Assembly (NCBI GenBank): GCA_035582835.1
Contig: JAYKAV010003061.1
Location: 462,252-526,251 of the forward strand
Length of the DNA stretch: 64,000 bases
DNA from: Phoebastria nigripes
Taxonomy: Eukaryota; Chordata; Aves; Procellariiformes; Diomedeidae
Reading direction: 5' to 3'
In this document: positions 51,601 to 64,000 of the stretch, piece by piece
Numbering within the stretch: position 1 is the first letter of the stretch
Layout of the letters: the number at the start of each line of letters is the position of its first letter
The notes under the pieces: generated by a model
Databases searched by the model: none
What the model was told of the DNA's origin: nothing
What the model saw: the letters and a program-made list of their open reading frames with translations, nothing else
Program-made: the position numbers and the translations under genes

Positions 51601-54600
51601 TGTCTAAAAGGTAGGATAGGAGGCAGGGTCTAATCCCAAATGGTAACTGAGTATGAGTTGCATTAAAGCCCAAGCAGAGCCCCCTTGGAGCCCCAGAGGA
51701 CAGTGGGTGTTGAAGCTACTGTGAGGTGTCGGTGTTTCCAGAGACAAAATGGGCTGACAACTGTTATTTCTCCTTTGTCTGAACATGTGAAAAAGAACAA
51801 TAAACCATAAGAAACTAAGGATTCTTTGTCTTTTGTTTTTAAGTCTCATAGATAGCTAGCTTTGATTTCTGGCTTGTTTTCTGTTGTTTTGGGGAGGAGG
51901 TGAGTGGGAAATAATAAATTTTTTTTTAATCAAAGCCACGTGTATCTCTTGTGGAGTTTTGATGTCAAATAGCTTATATTTGTGTGTGTGTGTGTATATT
52001 CATATATATGTATATATATCTATACACACAAACTTTTTTCCAAAATGAGTTGCTTATGAGGTTTCAAAAGCCATGTTTCTATGATTGTTTTTGTGTTGCT
52101 TCAGTAACTCTGGAGCATTTATCCATGTAATAGTATGGTCTTCTGCTTCACTGGTTATATAGACCTCATGCTTCAATAACTTTGTTTGATAGGATTCAGA
52201 TGAAATGCTGCTTAGTATATTTTGTGTTTAAAAGCTTACTTATAGCAAATAAGAAAAGCAAACATTTAAAAAGACATAATCAGTTTGACTTAAGATGCTA
52301 ATTAGGTTTCAACATATACATTAAAATATATGACTGAACAACTTGTTTATAATTGATGTAAATGTTGCTGTGTGTTGTGGTAGAACTGAAATGTGAATTA
52401 TTGGCAAATACAGTTTTTGTAAGTGAAGAAATGTTAATTCCTTGAGTAAATAAAAAATCCTAACTGGCAGTGTATTTTAGGGATTGATTATGAAAGCTGT
52501 TTCAGATATGCAAATATCTATGTGACCTTAACAGAGTCTTCACAAGATGATAGTGGAACAATAATTACAGGGCACGTGTGATGCTGATCTAGATTAGCCT
52601 ACAAGAGCAGGCTTAACGATTATACTACCAGTACTCCAAAATAATTAATCTCANTGAGTTGAATTGGCTGTCCTAGCAGATGAGTGTTATCAGATAAAAG
52701 TTAATCCAGGAGTGGCAGATATAGAAGGATAGTCTTCACATCTTAACTAACTCAGTAGTCATATGCACCTCCAGCCACTTTCTTGCAGCTCCAGTTCAGC
52801 AGTTACTTTCAGTGTGACCCAGAGACACATAGGAGTTGTTCTAGAATAAGTAAGAAAGTAGATTTTTGAAGCTGAAAGTCTTTACCAGCTATGCCTTCTC
52901 AGATGTCAGTGACGTTCCAGCTCAGACTCTGGTATTAGTAATTCTGTAAGTATGGCAAAGGAGAAAGGTTGCCTTTCAAATGAGTTCCATACATATGAAG
53001 CCTAATAGCTTAAACCCCAAACCTGGAATTCAATCCAGGCTTGAAAGCAGCTGATTGCACCTAGGGAAGGAGGGACGTGACAGGTATTTGGGCAACTCAC
53101 TTCTCATGGACTGTTTGTGACTGCTGGAGTCAGTAGGATCTATTAGATAATGTCTACAGTCTCATTACATTCACTCAGTTTACCCCGTCAAATTTAGCCA
53201 ATAAGAGACTGGTAGTGGCTAGGAGGGTTTCTCCCTAGCAAGGAAATGACTATCAGTTAGAGAGGCTATCAGGAGAAACATGACAAATTGAGGTTATTAT
53301 ACTGTCTCCAGAGTAGTCTCCAGGGTCCAGCCTATAAGATGTAGCTGTCTGCCAAAAATGGCTGGAAATCTAGATTGAAGATTTGCTTCATCCTTTTTTA
53401 AGTAGCAGGAAATGTTGNCATCAGATGCTTGCTATTCCTTTTTTAGTGGTTATCTTGGGACCACAGTTTCAAGGACTCTTCTGTCTGTGGTTCAGGAACT
53501 TCTCCACAAGAAGTGCATGCAGAATCTACTTGAGCTACGGATATGAATCTGTTGCCTATTTACCATGAGAAGGTAAACCACCTCTGACCTCAGAGCAAGA
53601 ACTTTAAACACTTGGAAAAGAGAACTTGCTGTTCTGTCACTTAGCTCCAGAGACAAATGATTTTTCCTCATTGGGTCTTTTGGATTTTCTTTTTAAGCAT
53701 GTGCAACAAGGTAAAGCTATTCTAGCCCTTCGAAAGTTGCTGCAAGACAGCTTTAACTGGAATGTTGAAAGTCTAAACTCCATAATTTATTTTTATCTGT
53801 TAATTTTTTAATCCCCCCGCCCCGCCCCATCCTTTACAGATTCAGTATAGAACTACACTGCTGAGTGCAGGATAAAGCGTGACCACTGTCTGTACTGTAA
53901 AACTTAAGTTTATTCTGAGAAAACCCTAGGCTGTGCACTTGTGATAATCTTTGTCCAAGCTGTTTTTCCTGTTGTCTGGGTAAGTCAGGTGTTGGTGAGG
54001 CTGAGTTCACAACAACCAAGCTCATCAAACAGCTGCTCAAGCTAAGGGTTTCTTAATTGCAACATGATTACCTTCAGTGAGAGACAGCTGAATCCCCAGC
54101 AGCGAGGAGGGAGAAGCATGTGGGTTGTGGAGCTGGTCTCTACTATCTACTGGAAATATGTAAAATGTAAAATAGAGGAGCATGAGGTCTAAAATAAATT
54201 GCCTAAAATAAATTATTCTGAATAGTAACCCCTCCTCAATGGTGAATACCACCTGTCTGGAAAAAAAAAAAATTGGTTAAATCTTGTCAGAGTACAAGTA
54301 AATGTTGTGATCCATTTAGACTACCAGAGCAGTGGTCTGGGTTTTGTAGTTTGAATGATTTAGCTAATCATTTCTCTTCCCTTGTTTTAGGGGATCAAGG
54401 GAACCCAAAATGGACAAAGCCCATGTAATACTCATTGTTCACATCTCAGCCTTGGATTTGTCTTATGCAAGAAGACATTCTTACATTCTATTGCTTGTGT
54501 TCTTAACATAAGTAACTAGAGGTACGGTGTTACTTGAATTCCTAGCGTTGTGTAAGCTGGAAACCAGGCAAATGCTCATACCTGAAGTTCCTGTGATTGA

Positions 54601-55868
54601 CCCTTGACCCTGGCATAAGAGTATAACATTTCTGGGAAAACTCTCATAGAAGATAGAACAGTCAAGCATAGACTTGGTCAGCTCATCCTAGGTGGTATAG
54701 CTCTGTGTGGTAGAAGACTTAGTTCTGTTTTGGTTGTACTAGAAGATATCGCAAAATGTATAGTATTATCCCTGGTAAATTAAAGTGTATTTTTCATAAG
54801 ACTCCCATGCCAGTAAGAGACTGCCAAGGTGCCTGGTTGAAGCGATTTGGGAATGTCAAGGAAAGCTAGACCTTTCAAAGAATTAAGATACAAATCTCAC
54901 TTAAAGCTTGGACAAAAGAAGATTTCTCTGTTTTCCAAATGCTTTTTTGAATCTGTATATGTTTATTAAGATAGCAAATATAACTTTTTGATTGTTTGCT
55001 CATCCTCTGCAGAACGCAAGTCATGAAGTGGCTAGTAGTGTTAAACAAATCATCTGACTTAAATAGGTAGTTTTACCAATTTTCTTTTTTTTTTTTCCAT
55101 TGACCTCTTTCTGGGAAATGGTTGAGCTGTTTCTGCTGGTACATTTAAATAAATTTAATATAGCCTTTAGCGGAGAGAAGCATGAAAACTTCACTCTTAA
55201 CTAGTAAAATTTGCTGAAGTTACAAGCAAAGGATAGAATTATAACAAACATAATGCAACCTTCATTTTTCTTGTGACACAAATGAAAGTAAATGTCAGTA
55301 GAACTGAAGTGCAAGTTGTTGTAGAGAAGAGGAATATATATCAAAATCATTGCTTCTATAAATGGTGAAAAATATGTAAAAACATACTCTTGTGTGATCT
55401 GTTACTGCATCGATATCCAACATGGAATATACAAAATGGCTTTTATGGAACTATTTGATAGTTTTCTGTGAACTTTTCCATTCAAATTGCTGTGGATACA
55501 GATCTTGTAATTCGATGGGGTGCGATTGTTCTGTGTTGATTTTTTGAGGGGTACCTAAAGTCACGTAGGCACTGATAATATGAGTGTGTGTTTTCATGCT
55601 CAGTATGCAAGGGGCAGAGTACGTAGGCTTTGCTAAACTGGTAGGATGTGTGAGGACAGATAAAACAGTGAGAAATATGGTAGAACAAATCAACGCAGAA
55701 AAGATGAGCTTCCCAGAATATGATAAAAGATTAAAGAGAAAAGAAATAACTGGTCATGCAAGTATTTAGTGGGGACATACAAGCATGTGGCCAGAAAAGA
55801 CCTAAGAGCAGTGGTTCTGATTGCCACGTATTTGGGAAAATCTGGATACTTGGCCAGTATTGTGGGGC
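51601..55868. other. Intergenic AT-rich sequence
   Basis: Contains a TG/TA microsatellite (about 51980-52030). Otherwise no gene or repeat family recognised; short open frames only. Confidence 0.6.
51980..52030 (+). repeat. TG/TA dinucleotide microsatellite
   Basis: A TGTGTG run of about 16 bp is followed by interrupted TA/CATA repeats and a short CACACA run. Confidence 0.8.
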
Positions 55869-56068
55869 TTTTTTTTTTTTTTTTTTTTTTTTGAGTCCTC
55901 CTTGAACTCTTTTGTGCAGAATATGAGGATTCTGACCATTCCTCCGAGACTTCCAAAGGTCTGATAAGGTCTGATAACCTGCGGTGTGATAACCTACTTC
56001 GATGACCTGACCTAGTGGCATGCACGCAGACTGACTGCGCAGTGCAAATAATTTTTTTTTTTTTTTTT
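55869..56068 (-). mobile_element. Unclassified retroelement-like fragment between poly-T tracts
   Basis: A T24 tract (55869-55892) and a T17 tract (56052-56068) bracket about 160 bp with several CpGs (CCGAG, GCGGTG, TTCGAT, CACGCA, TGCGCA), unlike the CpG-poor surroundings. On the minus strand it reads as a body ending in an A24 tail, with A17 at its 5' side. It contains an exact GGTCTGATAA tandem pair (55959-55978). The body resembles avian endogenous-retrovirus-type sequence in general character, but I could not assign a family and no target-site duplication is obvious. Confidence 0.4.
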
Positions 56069-56420
56069 CTGGGCATGCACTATGTGGCACAAAATCTTAT
56101 TTCCATGTGTAATTCCCTGGACAGAACCATTCCAGTAGAGATGAAACATGTTTTTCACCTGTGAATTGAAGTTATAGTAACACTGTCTGTCATAAAAAAT
56201 GTGTATGCCAGTATTTTACATAAATTCAAAAGAGATTAGTAGGTATTTATTTGGTAAATTTTCTAAATTCTAGCTAAAAGTCTAGTAATAGCACAAGTTA
56301 TCCAATCAAACGGTTAATGCCACCACCTCAGGAAGTCCTTAAGCTGTGGACTACTGAAAGTTAAGAAAGTTCACCGGAGAAGTATCACTATCCTTAATTC
56401 ATCAGTCTTTTCTTCCCTAC
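56069..56420. other. Spacer left of the ERV remnant
   Basis: AT-rich sequence; nothing recognised. Its last five bases (CCTAC, 56416-56420) also occur immediately after the second LTR. Confidence 0.5.
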
Positions 56421-57009
56421 TGTACTCTGTCTGTTTGAGATGGAGTTAATTTGTTTTTTAATAGCAGGCTGTATGTTGTTGTGTTTTGAATTTGTAACTG
56501 AAACAGTGTTGACAACACACCAATATTTTGCCTATTGCTGAGTAGTGCTTGCTCAGCATCAAGGTTTTCTCTTTTCCTCACTCTCCTCCCTCCCCTTCTC
56601 CCCTCAGCGACTAGGCTGGGGATGGGCAAGAAGTGGGGAGAGGACACAGCCAGGACAGCTGACCCAAACTGGCCAAAGGGATATTGCATGCCGTACAACA
56701 TCATGGTCAGTAATAAACCTGAAGGAAAGGAGGAGGGAGTAGGGACATTTGTGGTTATGGTTTGTGTCTTCCCAAGTAACAATTATGCATGCTGAGGCCC
56801 TGCTTTCCAGGAAGTGGTTAAACATCTGCCATCCCATGGGAAATAGTGAATAAATTCCTCTTTTGTTTTGCTTGCACATGCAGCTTTTGCTTCACCTATT
56901 AAACTGTCTGTCTCGATCAACGAGTCTTCTTGCCTCCCTTCTGTTTTCTCCCCTTCCCAAGGGATAGGGGAGTGACCAAATGGCTATTGGTCTGGGTCAA
57001 TCCACCACA
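56421..57009 (+). mobile_element. ERVL-like LTR (first LTR of compound remnant)
   Basis: Recognised as a common avian LTR type by its string of landmarks: TAATAGCAGGCTGTATG, AAACAGTGTTGACAACACACC, TATTGCTGAG, GACAGCTGACCCAAACTGG, AGTAATAAACC (poly(A) signal at 56712-56717), CACCTATTAAACTGTCT and the terminus GGTCAATCCACCACA. The 3' end at 57009 (CA) is firm. The 5' end is either TG at 56421 or TG at 56432; family resemblance favours 56432 and the flanking repeat favours 56421. Noncoding: it carries promoter, polyadenylation and U5 sequences of a dead endogenous retrovirus. Confidence 0.8.
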
Positions 57010-57530
57010 GGCCTTTTTGTTGCACAACATGGGGCTTGAGGGGTTCAACATAACGTCAGATTTGATTGTAGTGTGCTAGACTGAATTTATAGCTGTTATA
57101 ACTTCTTAGCTGTTAATTGGCAGGCTCCAGTGCTTGCCACAGGGATCATTTACTTTGTTTTATATTAAAGCCTATGGCTTGTTAGTGGCTGTTTTTGGTT
57201 TTTGCTGTTTGATGTATGGCTTATCATCTTACTTTGCTGCTCCTGGTAACATTTTGATAATAGTATGTGCCCATGTGCCTGGGCTGGCTTACAACCCTGG
57301 CATTGCTGCCATTCCTGTACTGCTGTACCAGATATGCAGGAAGTCAAATATGAACTGTAGGAGGAACACCCCTGGAGGGACTATGGCCTGTGAATAAGCC
57401 CATACTGGAGCAGGTATGCCCTCAGAGGGACTCCAGCCCATGGAGGATCCATGCTGGTACAGGTGCAATGGGCGGATGTTGTTGCAGTACTAACTCTCTA
57501 GCCTGGTCCAAAGGGACAAGGGGTGGAGAT
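57010..57530 (+). mobile_element. Residual internal region of an ERV, coding genes deleted
   Basis: About 520 bp between the two LTRs. It includes repeated GGAGGGACT...CCATG...GGTACAGG-type units (about 57370-57465) and ends in a purine-rich tract AAGGGACAAGGGGTGGAGAT (57511-57530) directly before a TG, the position and composition of a polypurine tract. No gag, pol or env motif is visible. The sequence after the first LTR (57010-57045) has no primer-binding site I can identify with confidence. Confidence 0.65.
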
Positions 57531-57872
57531 TGTAATGGATATATATTTAACCTGTTGTAACCCATGGTTTGAGTTGTATCTTATAGTAAGTGCTATAGCA
57601 GGAACCACCCAAACGAATGGAGGATGAACCTTACAAGAAATGGGGCAAGTGCGGTGGTGACTCAGCCTGAAGTGGCTTTGCACACAACAAACCATGTCTT
57701 CTGTTCTGAGCAACCACTGTAACAGACGGAGCCCAAGTCATAGACTGAATAATCTCAACGGGCTTTTTTGGTCTTCTCACCTTTCTCCTGTTTTCTTGCC
57801 ATCCCACAGGAGAAGTGAGTGAGCAAGCAGCTGTCTGGGTGTTTGGCTATTGGCTGGGCTCAACCCACCACA
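57531..57872 (+). mobile_element. ERVL-like LTR (second, shorter type)
   Basis: Starts TGTAATGGATATATATTTAA directly after the polypurine tract and ends GGCTGGGCTCAACCCACCACA at 57872. The last about 100 bp resembles the end of the first LTR (CTCAAC...CCCATCCCAC...GTGAG...TATTGGCTGGG), but the 5' two thirds are unrelated to it. The two therefore belong to different but related LTR subfamilies. Confidence 0.8.
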
Positions 57873-60800
57873 CCTACTCATCTGTTACAAGATGCATTTA
57901 AAAAAAATTCATCTCCCTGGATACGGGTGTCACCTCTCCCTTTCAAAACCTTAGAGTTCTCCCTGCTCAGCAGGGACTAAAGAAAATGAAGCTGGAAAGA
58001 AACTAACTACTATTTGAGACAGGAACTTAGCCGAGAGGGACCTTTCATGTAATCCGACAGAGCTTTTTCTGTTACTGATAGTGAAATGGTCCTTCTCAGT
58101 CTCCCTTATGTTTTGATTCAGTCATGTTACTTGGTTTTGGTATCTCCTTAGCAGAAAGACAAGTTGAGTTAAAACTTACATTAACACTTGAGATTCATAG
58201 TATGTGAGGAATCACGCAAACTTATAAATGGATAGTGTATGTTTATGTGAAGACTGCAATTTGACTTGAGATGCATTAATTTGCAGTTAATCAAAGGGTA
58301 AAAATACCATCAAAGTGAAATTATTTATGTTTGCAAATGGGNTTTAGTACGATTGTGGAATGAGAATTTGAAAAGAATTGTTGAGAACACTGCAGAGTTG
58401 TATTATTTTATGGAACATCTGATTAAAACTAGACCTCCTTTTCTATCCTACAGATTAAAAAGGACCAAAACTGAATAAGATAATTAACACATTTAAAATT
58501 AAGCTAGGTATAGTACTAAGGAATGTACAGAAAGGGATGAGTAGTCAATGAAAGTTAAATCAGCTTATCTTTCTTTTCCACTTGTTTTGGTTCTGAGTAA
58601 ATAATTCTTCAATTTGTTGTACATGTGGTAAGGACGTTAGCCACTCTTGAAGTATGCTCGTAACTGACACATACAAAGTATCCTTCAGACCAGAGAAGTG
58701 TATGATGCAAATGATGGCAAGTAATTTTTTTCCTGGGAAGAATATGGCAATTTAATCCCAGCATCTGATTCTACTGACTACCCTTATTTTTTTCCACAAA
58801 AAGCGATATATAGGGGTCTAGCCAAAGAATTATATAACTACTGGCTTGCCATCAAATTTTGTTTCATTTTCTGCCTTTTTTTTTTGTCTATTTTCATCAG
58901 AAAGAAAAGATTATTTTGTGGCATAGGTTGAAATGTGTCTGGCATCCAAGTTCTTTGACAGACAAAGCTCAGGCAGATGTGTGCAATTCTTTTCTACTAA
59001 GGTATGAAAATCATGGGTCTGAGTTGATTTTTTCAGCTTTTTTTTTTGAAAAGGAGGTTGCTAACTGATAGGGCTTTTAAGTAGTTATGTTCTACTACAA
59101 CAGCTAAAAGAATAACCTTTATGTACTCTTGCCAAGATAATCCTTCTTTGTGGCTTTTTTCTCAAATCTGTTGGTTGAGGAGAGGTGATTTAGCCTTTTG
59201 GATCAAGTGTAAGCATGTCTGTTGACCTGGATTTACAAATATCTGATAACTAAGGCCTAGAGTATCATACCTTAAACTCACACAAGCAATGGTGTCAGTA
59301 TTCAGCAGTTCAGATTTGTATTAAAAGACAAAACACAATAAATAAATAAATGAATGAAAGAGGAAAGGTCCTGTAATACCTGCTGGGCATAAGGTAAATC
59401 TTCCAATTCATGTTTTAGCAAATAGGGCAGTGCTGCTATCAGTGGCAGCAGAACACATGTTGGGGCAGTCACTGAAGCAGAAATTCCATGTTGGTGGATT
59501 ATCTCCTGCAAATGTGAAAGAAGGAATTAAGTAGTGTTTGAAAATAGTAATTTTTTCTTGTTGAAAAACTGATTGCATGTCAAAGCATTGATTCACTTAC
59601 AACTATGAACTATATCTCTGGTGTGCTAAGTAATGCTACACTGTAGCCTCCATTGCACAGATGCACATTTAATTGAGACCAGCTCATTATTGTCTCTCTC
59701 ATTTCTCTCATTACAGAGAAGAGTAATCTTTCAGAGAATGTGTAATGTGGTGATAGCTGATGACAACTATAGGAAAATAACAGAATATGTAACCAGTCAG
59801 GTCTTAACAGATCAGCAAATGATCATAATTTGGGAAACATGGATTGTTTGCAACACCATCCTCCTTGTCAGATTGTAAATTGTATGTACAAATACTTGCT
59901 TGGCCAAAACCTTGACTGCTGCCCCTCCATAGCCAGTAATTGCTTCTATTTGATCCAGCATTTAGACTTGTAGTGGTACACTTGGACACTTCTTCGTATA
60001 GGATTTTTGTGTGCATGTATGCACAAGTGTGCACAAAATCAATTCGTTTCTCACTAGACTGCCTTCTTTTTCATAATGGCTTTGCTGTGGCCTTCTTGTT
60101 TGAACATAGGAGCTATTACAGAGCTTCTCTATTTGAGCTTCATGTCCCTAATAGTCAATAAGTTGACAAGCCCTTCAGTTCAAAGAAATGCTGAAGGTAG
60201 TACATCCTTCCACAACATNTAGGGGAATCTTTCAGTGTAATAGGCTGTTTGAAAAAAGAAAATCAACTTAAATTGATTAATGATGGTACTTACCAATTAT
60301 AAAGTAGTTTTCCTCTTCAAGATGCTTCAATCATTAATTAATTTTTCAACACCTTGCCATCCTTCCCATCTGCTCCACCATTTGCCTCTCCACCCATTAC
60401 TGTTATTTTCTACCATCCTTTAATTTTCCACTTTAGGTAATACAGCCTCACTGTCTTTTTCATACTTTCATTTGGTGGTTATCTATAAGCATCATGTGAT
60501 TCTTCAGTGTATGTTTTAATGCACACTCATCACTGAGCATAAACCATAAACCTATAGAACATTTAATTTACTGCATTTGACTGTGCATCAGATTCTAGCA
60601 AACTGACCATAAATTTATCTGAAACATTTTCAGTGGGTACTAGATTTAGCACTACTGATTTATTGAGAGGTTGTCATATATAAAAATTAGTACTAAATAA
60701 ACAAATAGATGATGATAGCTTCAGCAATGTAAATAAATACATACAATTAATTCCCCCTTCAACTTTACAACTTCAGAGTGTGGAAATATTAATGAATGTA

Positions 60801-63800
60801 TTATGAAGCTTACAGTTTGCATCATAAATATGACTTTTAATTACCTAGAATATTAGAGAGAAAAAAAAGTAATTTGTTTTAAAATTCAGTAAGTCAAGTG
60901 TCATACATCTATTGCAGGCCCAGATGATGGGACGGGCGAAGATCATGTTTTCACTTGGCATTTTGTGGCTGGCTCCAGAGAAGGGCATTGCTTGCACCAT
61001 CCCTCCTGCAAAAGGGATGGAGCTGAAATGCAGATACACATGCCCTCCATCTGGATTTCTTGGGGACCCACAAAGTATAGTGATGGGCTTTTTCCCCTTT
61101 TCTGTAGGGACTGTTTGGTGTCTTTTAGGACAAGAAATCCTTTCATGTGATTGACAGCTCTCACAACTTGTAAGCTTTTATTAGTGTTTTAAATCTACAT
61201 GAGAATCACTATCTCTGGTCAGTTATAATATTATGAATACTGTTAAAAGTGAACAGGTGTTTTTCATTCTCCAATGAATTTAATTCTTACAGAACCTGTG
61301 TTATTTCCAAGACTAGAAGTAGTCTGGTTGCTGTTTGTCGTCACTCCGATTAGTTTATACCAGAAAGATGAATCTGTGCATTGTGTGTACTTGGTATTGT
61401 CCCGGTTCCCAACATGTGCACAGTTGCAGCAGTGCTGTCTAAAACAAGAGGTTGTACTTAAGGTAACAGACAAGGTATGAGTAAATGACACTTCACTAAC
61501 TCCTTGCATTAATATGGGGAAAAATAATGGTTGTACTGGTGTTTGCGTAAATATCTCTGACATTGTCTTGCAGGCGCATTTGTTATACACTGCATGTAGA
61601 GAACTCATGTTGCTTTAAGTTTTTGGAGGCTGTTCCACATGGGTATATTGGCACTGAATTCTCAATGACTATGCAAGTTAATTGCTTAACTGTGGTCTTG
61701 AGTTCAAAGAGTTTTGCAATTCCTACCTAGCTGTATTTACNTAATCTAGATTAAGTTAGATCCATTATCTCTCATCTGCTTTGCAAGGTGTTGGTTATAA
61801 AATATTGTTTACATTGATGATGAGAAATGATAATTGACTGGTCTTTTTGTCTTTGGGGTTTTTCCTTTCTTCCCCAGCAGTGTGGGCAGAGTTGATTTTT
61901 TTTTCTGTTTTATTTTCTTTCACATGTTTCATTACTTTGTAGCAGTTAGTTTGCTTTAATGAACCTGTAGACTTGAAGTCTATAAAGATAAGGGACCAGC
62001 CCTTTTGGATTTTTAAAAAACATAGGAATTTTGTTTATTGGTTACGTATAACTGAGAGCTTTTTTAAAGTGAAAACCAGTGCTTTATAGCTCTACCACAT
62101 CATCAGAACTGAAACAGTTGTTACTCCTCATGGAGATTTCTGTAACAGAAGCTTTTAATTATGCTATCAAATAACAAAACACCTATGAGGTCTTTCCTTA
62201 GGTTGCAATGGGAAGCTAACCCAAATCTTCTGAAGTAAAGGGTTATCTTTCTTTTATTTTGGCTATAAAACTGTCAGTTGTTGAAGTTCTTTTACAGTAT
62301 CAATACCGATGATTCTCCTGGATGTTTTGCCTACTGAGCTGAATGAGCAACTTTCTTTTATCTGAGGCCTTTATATTAAGGACCAATTGTTCTGGGTCAC
62401 CAACTAGATGTTGGCTTAAATACTTGCAACTACCTTGTTTTGTGCTTCACATTGTCTTTTCTATGAAAATAAATATTACTCTTCCAAATTCTGGTATTAC
62501 CCATCACCATGTCCAGCTTTACGTTAAAATTAAAAACTTTAGCTATTTCTGAATTTATGTACTCAGAAATTCTTAGGCTATAAAAAAAGAGGTGGTAGGC
62601 ATGTTGTTGGAGAATTCTTGGTATGGTCTAAATAGGGCAACTTTTTAACAACAAGATATAAGGAATGATATTCCTCATACGTTCCTAGTGTGAATAATCA
62701 AGGCAGTTCTTTGTTGCTCTTTCAATAAAAAAAGGAAAGGTAGTACTCTACTATTTTATTTCCTGGGCCCTGGAATGCTGTCCAATGTGCATCATAATTG
62801 TTTTTTAATTGTTCTACCTGTAGAAAATTATGATTAAGCTATAATTAAGAATCTCTTAATTATAAAACTTTCTGGGAAAATTATGCGAGAAGGTAACAGA
62901 CTGAATAATGCTGATCTAAAGTTAAGTCATGAATGAAATGGGATATGACATACATGGAAACCAGAAAAGATGATTATAGCAGAATCATTGTCCCAGAATT
63001 GATGGGGTAAAATAAAGAGAAGATGGTTTTCTGCCTGAACCCTGTTTAACTGGGGAGAACAGACTGAAAGGAACTGATGGATGCAATTTTAGTAAACAGA
63101 TAAGGCAATTACCCACAGGGCTGTGCTATTCTGATAGACTTAGTGATAAGCAATATTCTTATTAAATTAAGTGTAAGGAAGGACTGTTTTGGGCTTCATA
63201 TTTAAAAAGAAATTGCTAATTAACATAAAACATTTTGCTTTTACTGTACAAGTTTAGGATTGAATAGCTTGGGGGCTTATCAGCCTATTTATATTCTGTG
63301 GTGATTTTAAGAAAGATGCACCATGCCTGAATTCTGGCTTATGCTGTGTAATTAAGAGAAGTTGCTATTTAGGACAGTGACTATAGACTCCTCAGTGTCA
63401 TCATTTCACTGGTTTGTAGCTCTGTCAAGCCCATGGGTAGCTTCTGAATGGGCAGGTTTCACTGAGCTTCTTTGTAGGGAAGTGGCTTAAATGGAAGGAG
63501 AAAATGGGTCCCAGCAAAACAGGCAATAGCTTGGCTGGTTAGGTAGTGGGGTAGAGCTCCTGAAAATCTCAATTTTTAGAACAATTTGTGAAGGAGGGAC
63601 GTATGAAGCATGCTCTTTGGCAAGGGAGAAGCAGTTGTTTTGCTGTAGGACCACTTCCATTTCAGAGTTAACCGGCCTAGAGCAAAAGAGGAGTGGGAGA
63701 GAGAAATGTCCTCATTTCAAAAGGAATCCAAGAAGCTCTCTACTGTCTTTAATCTTTTTGACCTTCCGGGAGGGAACTGCTACAGGTACCGGCTGAGGGC

Positions 63801-64000
63801 AATAAATACTGTCATAGTTAGTGTCACTGGGTAAAAAACTGCTCAACTCATGTTGTTTAAATCAGATGATAATTGTTTATTGATTTATTAACANCATGTA
63901 ATTATCTGGTAATCTGTGAACTACACATTCAAGGTCAGTATCACCAATACAACAGAAACCACAACACTACACACTTATAAAATGTTCATAAGCACCTACA
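57873..64000. other. Intergenic AT-rich sequence to window end
   Basis: No gene, RNA gene or repeat family recognised. Small AATA runs occur at about 59336-59353. Open frames are short (114 codons at most) and lack recognisable motifs. Single N bases occur at 58342, 60219, 61741 and 63894. Confidence 0.6.

Noticed and set aside
57134..57397. 87-codon hydrophobic frame in the ERV remnant as an envelope or membrane protein
   Set aside because: It sits in the internal remnant between LTRs and shows no recognisable viral protein motif; the hydrophobicity follows from T-rich sequence.
1..64000. tRNA, rRNA, CRISPR array or bacterial-type operon
   Set aside because: No cloverleaf with tRNA promoter boxes, no regularly spaced direct repeats and no operon-like gene cluster were seen; the window is vertebrate nuclear DNA.

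Overview
The window looks like avian nuclear DNA. It carries a vertebrate gene with 16 GT-AG introns, CR1 LINE copies whose 3' ends carry the bird-type ATTCTATG microsatellite, and ERVL-like LTRs ending in CCACCACA. Scattered N bases suggest a draft assembly. I cannot name the species.

The left half (about 1.3-38.1 kb) is one gene on the + strand, RASEF (Rab45). A CpG island (about 1280-2260) covers the first exon. Seventeen coding exons join without a frame break into 717 codons plus a stop (1654-32957). The protein has two N-terminal EF-hands (Ca2+ sensing), a central coiled coil built by exons 2-8, an acidic Ser-rich linker (exons 9-11) and a complete Rab-type GTPase domain (exons 12-17) ending in a di-cysteine prenylation signal. 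Intron 1 is 11.7 kb. A long AT-rich 3' UTR with several AATAAA hexamers follows, the best distal one at 38097. An old antisense CR1 fragment lies inside this UTR.

The right half (about 38.1-64 kb) is intergenic; I recognise no host gene in it. It holds a 5'-truncated CR1 on the minus strand (38584-39625), a much longer CR1 on the plus strand with remnants of ORF1 (SGNH/GDSL esterase) and ORF2 (endonuclease plus reverse transcriptase) (42053-45541), a short CR1 tail (45817-45982), a GC-rich block (50.3-51.6 kb), an unclassified fragment between poly-T tracts (55869-56068), and a compound ERV remnant with two unlike LTRs (about 56421-57872). The rest is AT-rich sequence without recognisable content.

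I found no undescribed multi-gene system. The items most worth checking are the compound LTR structure with a possible 5-bp target duplication, the strong excess of ambiguous bases in the long CR1, the orphan GC-rich block, and the retroelement-like fragment at 55.9-56.1 kb.
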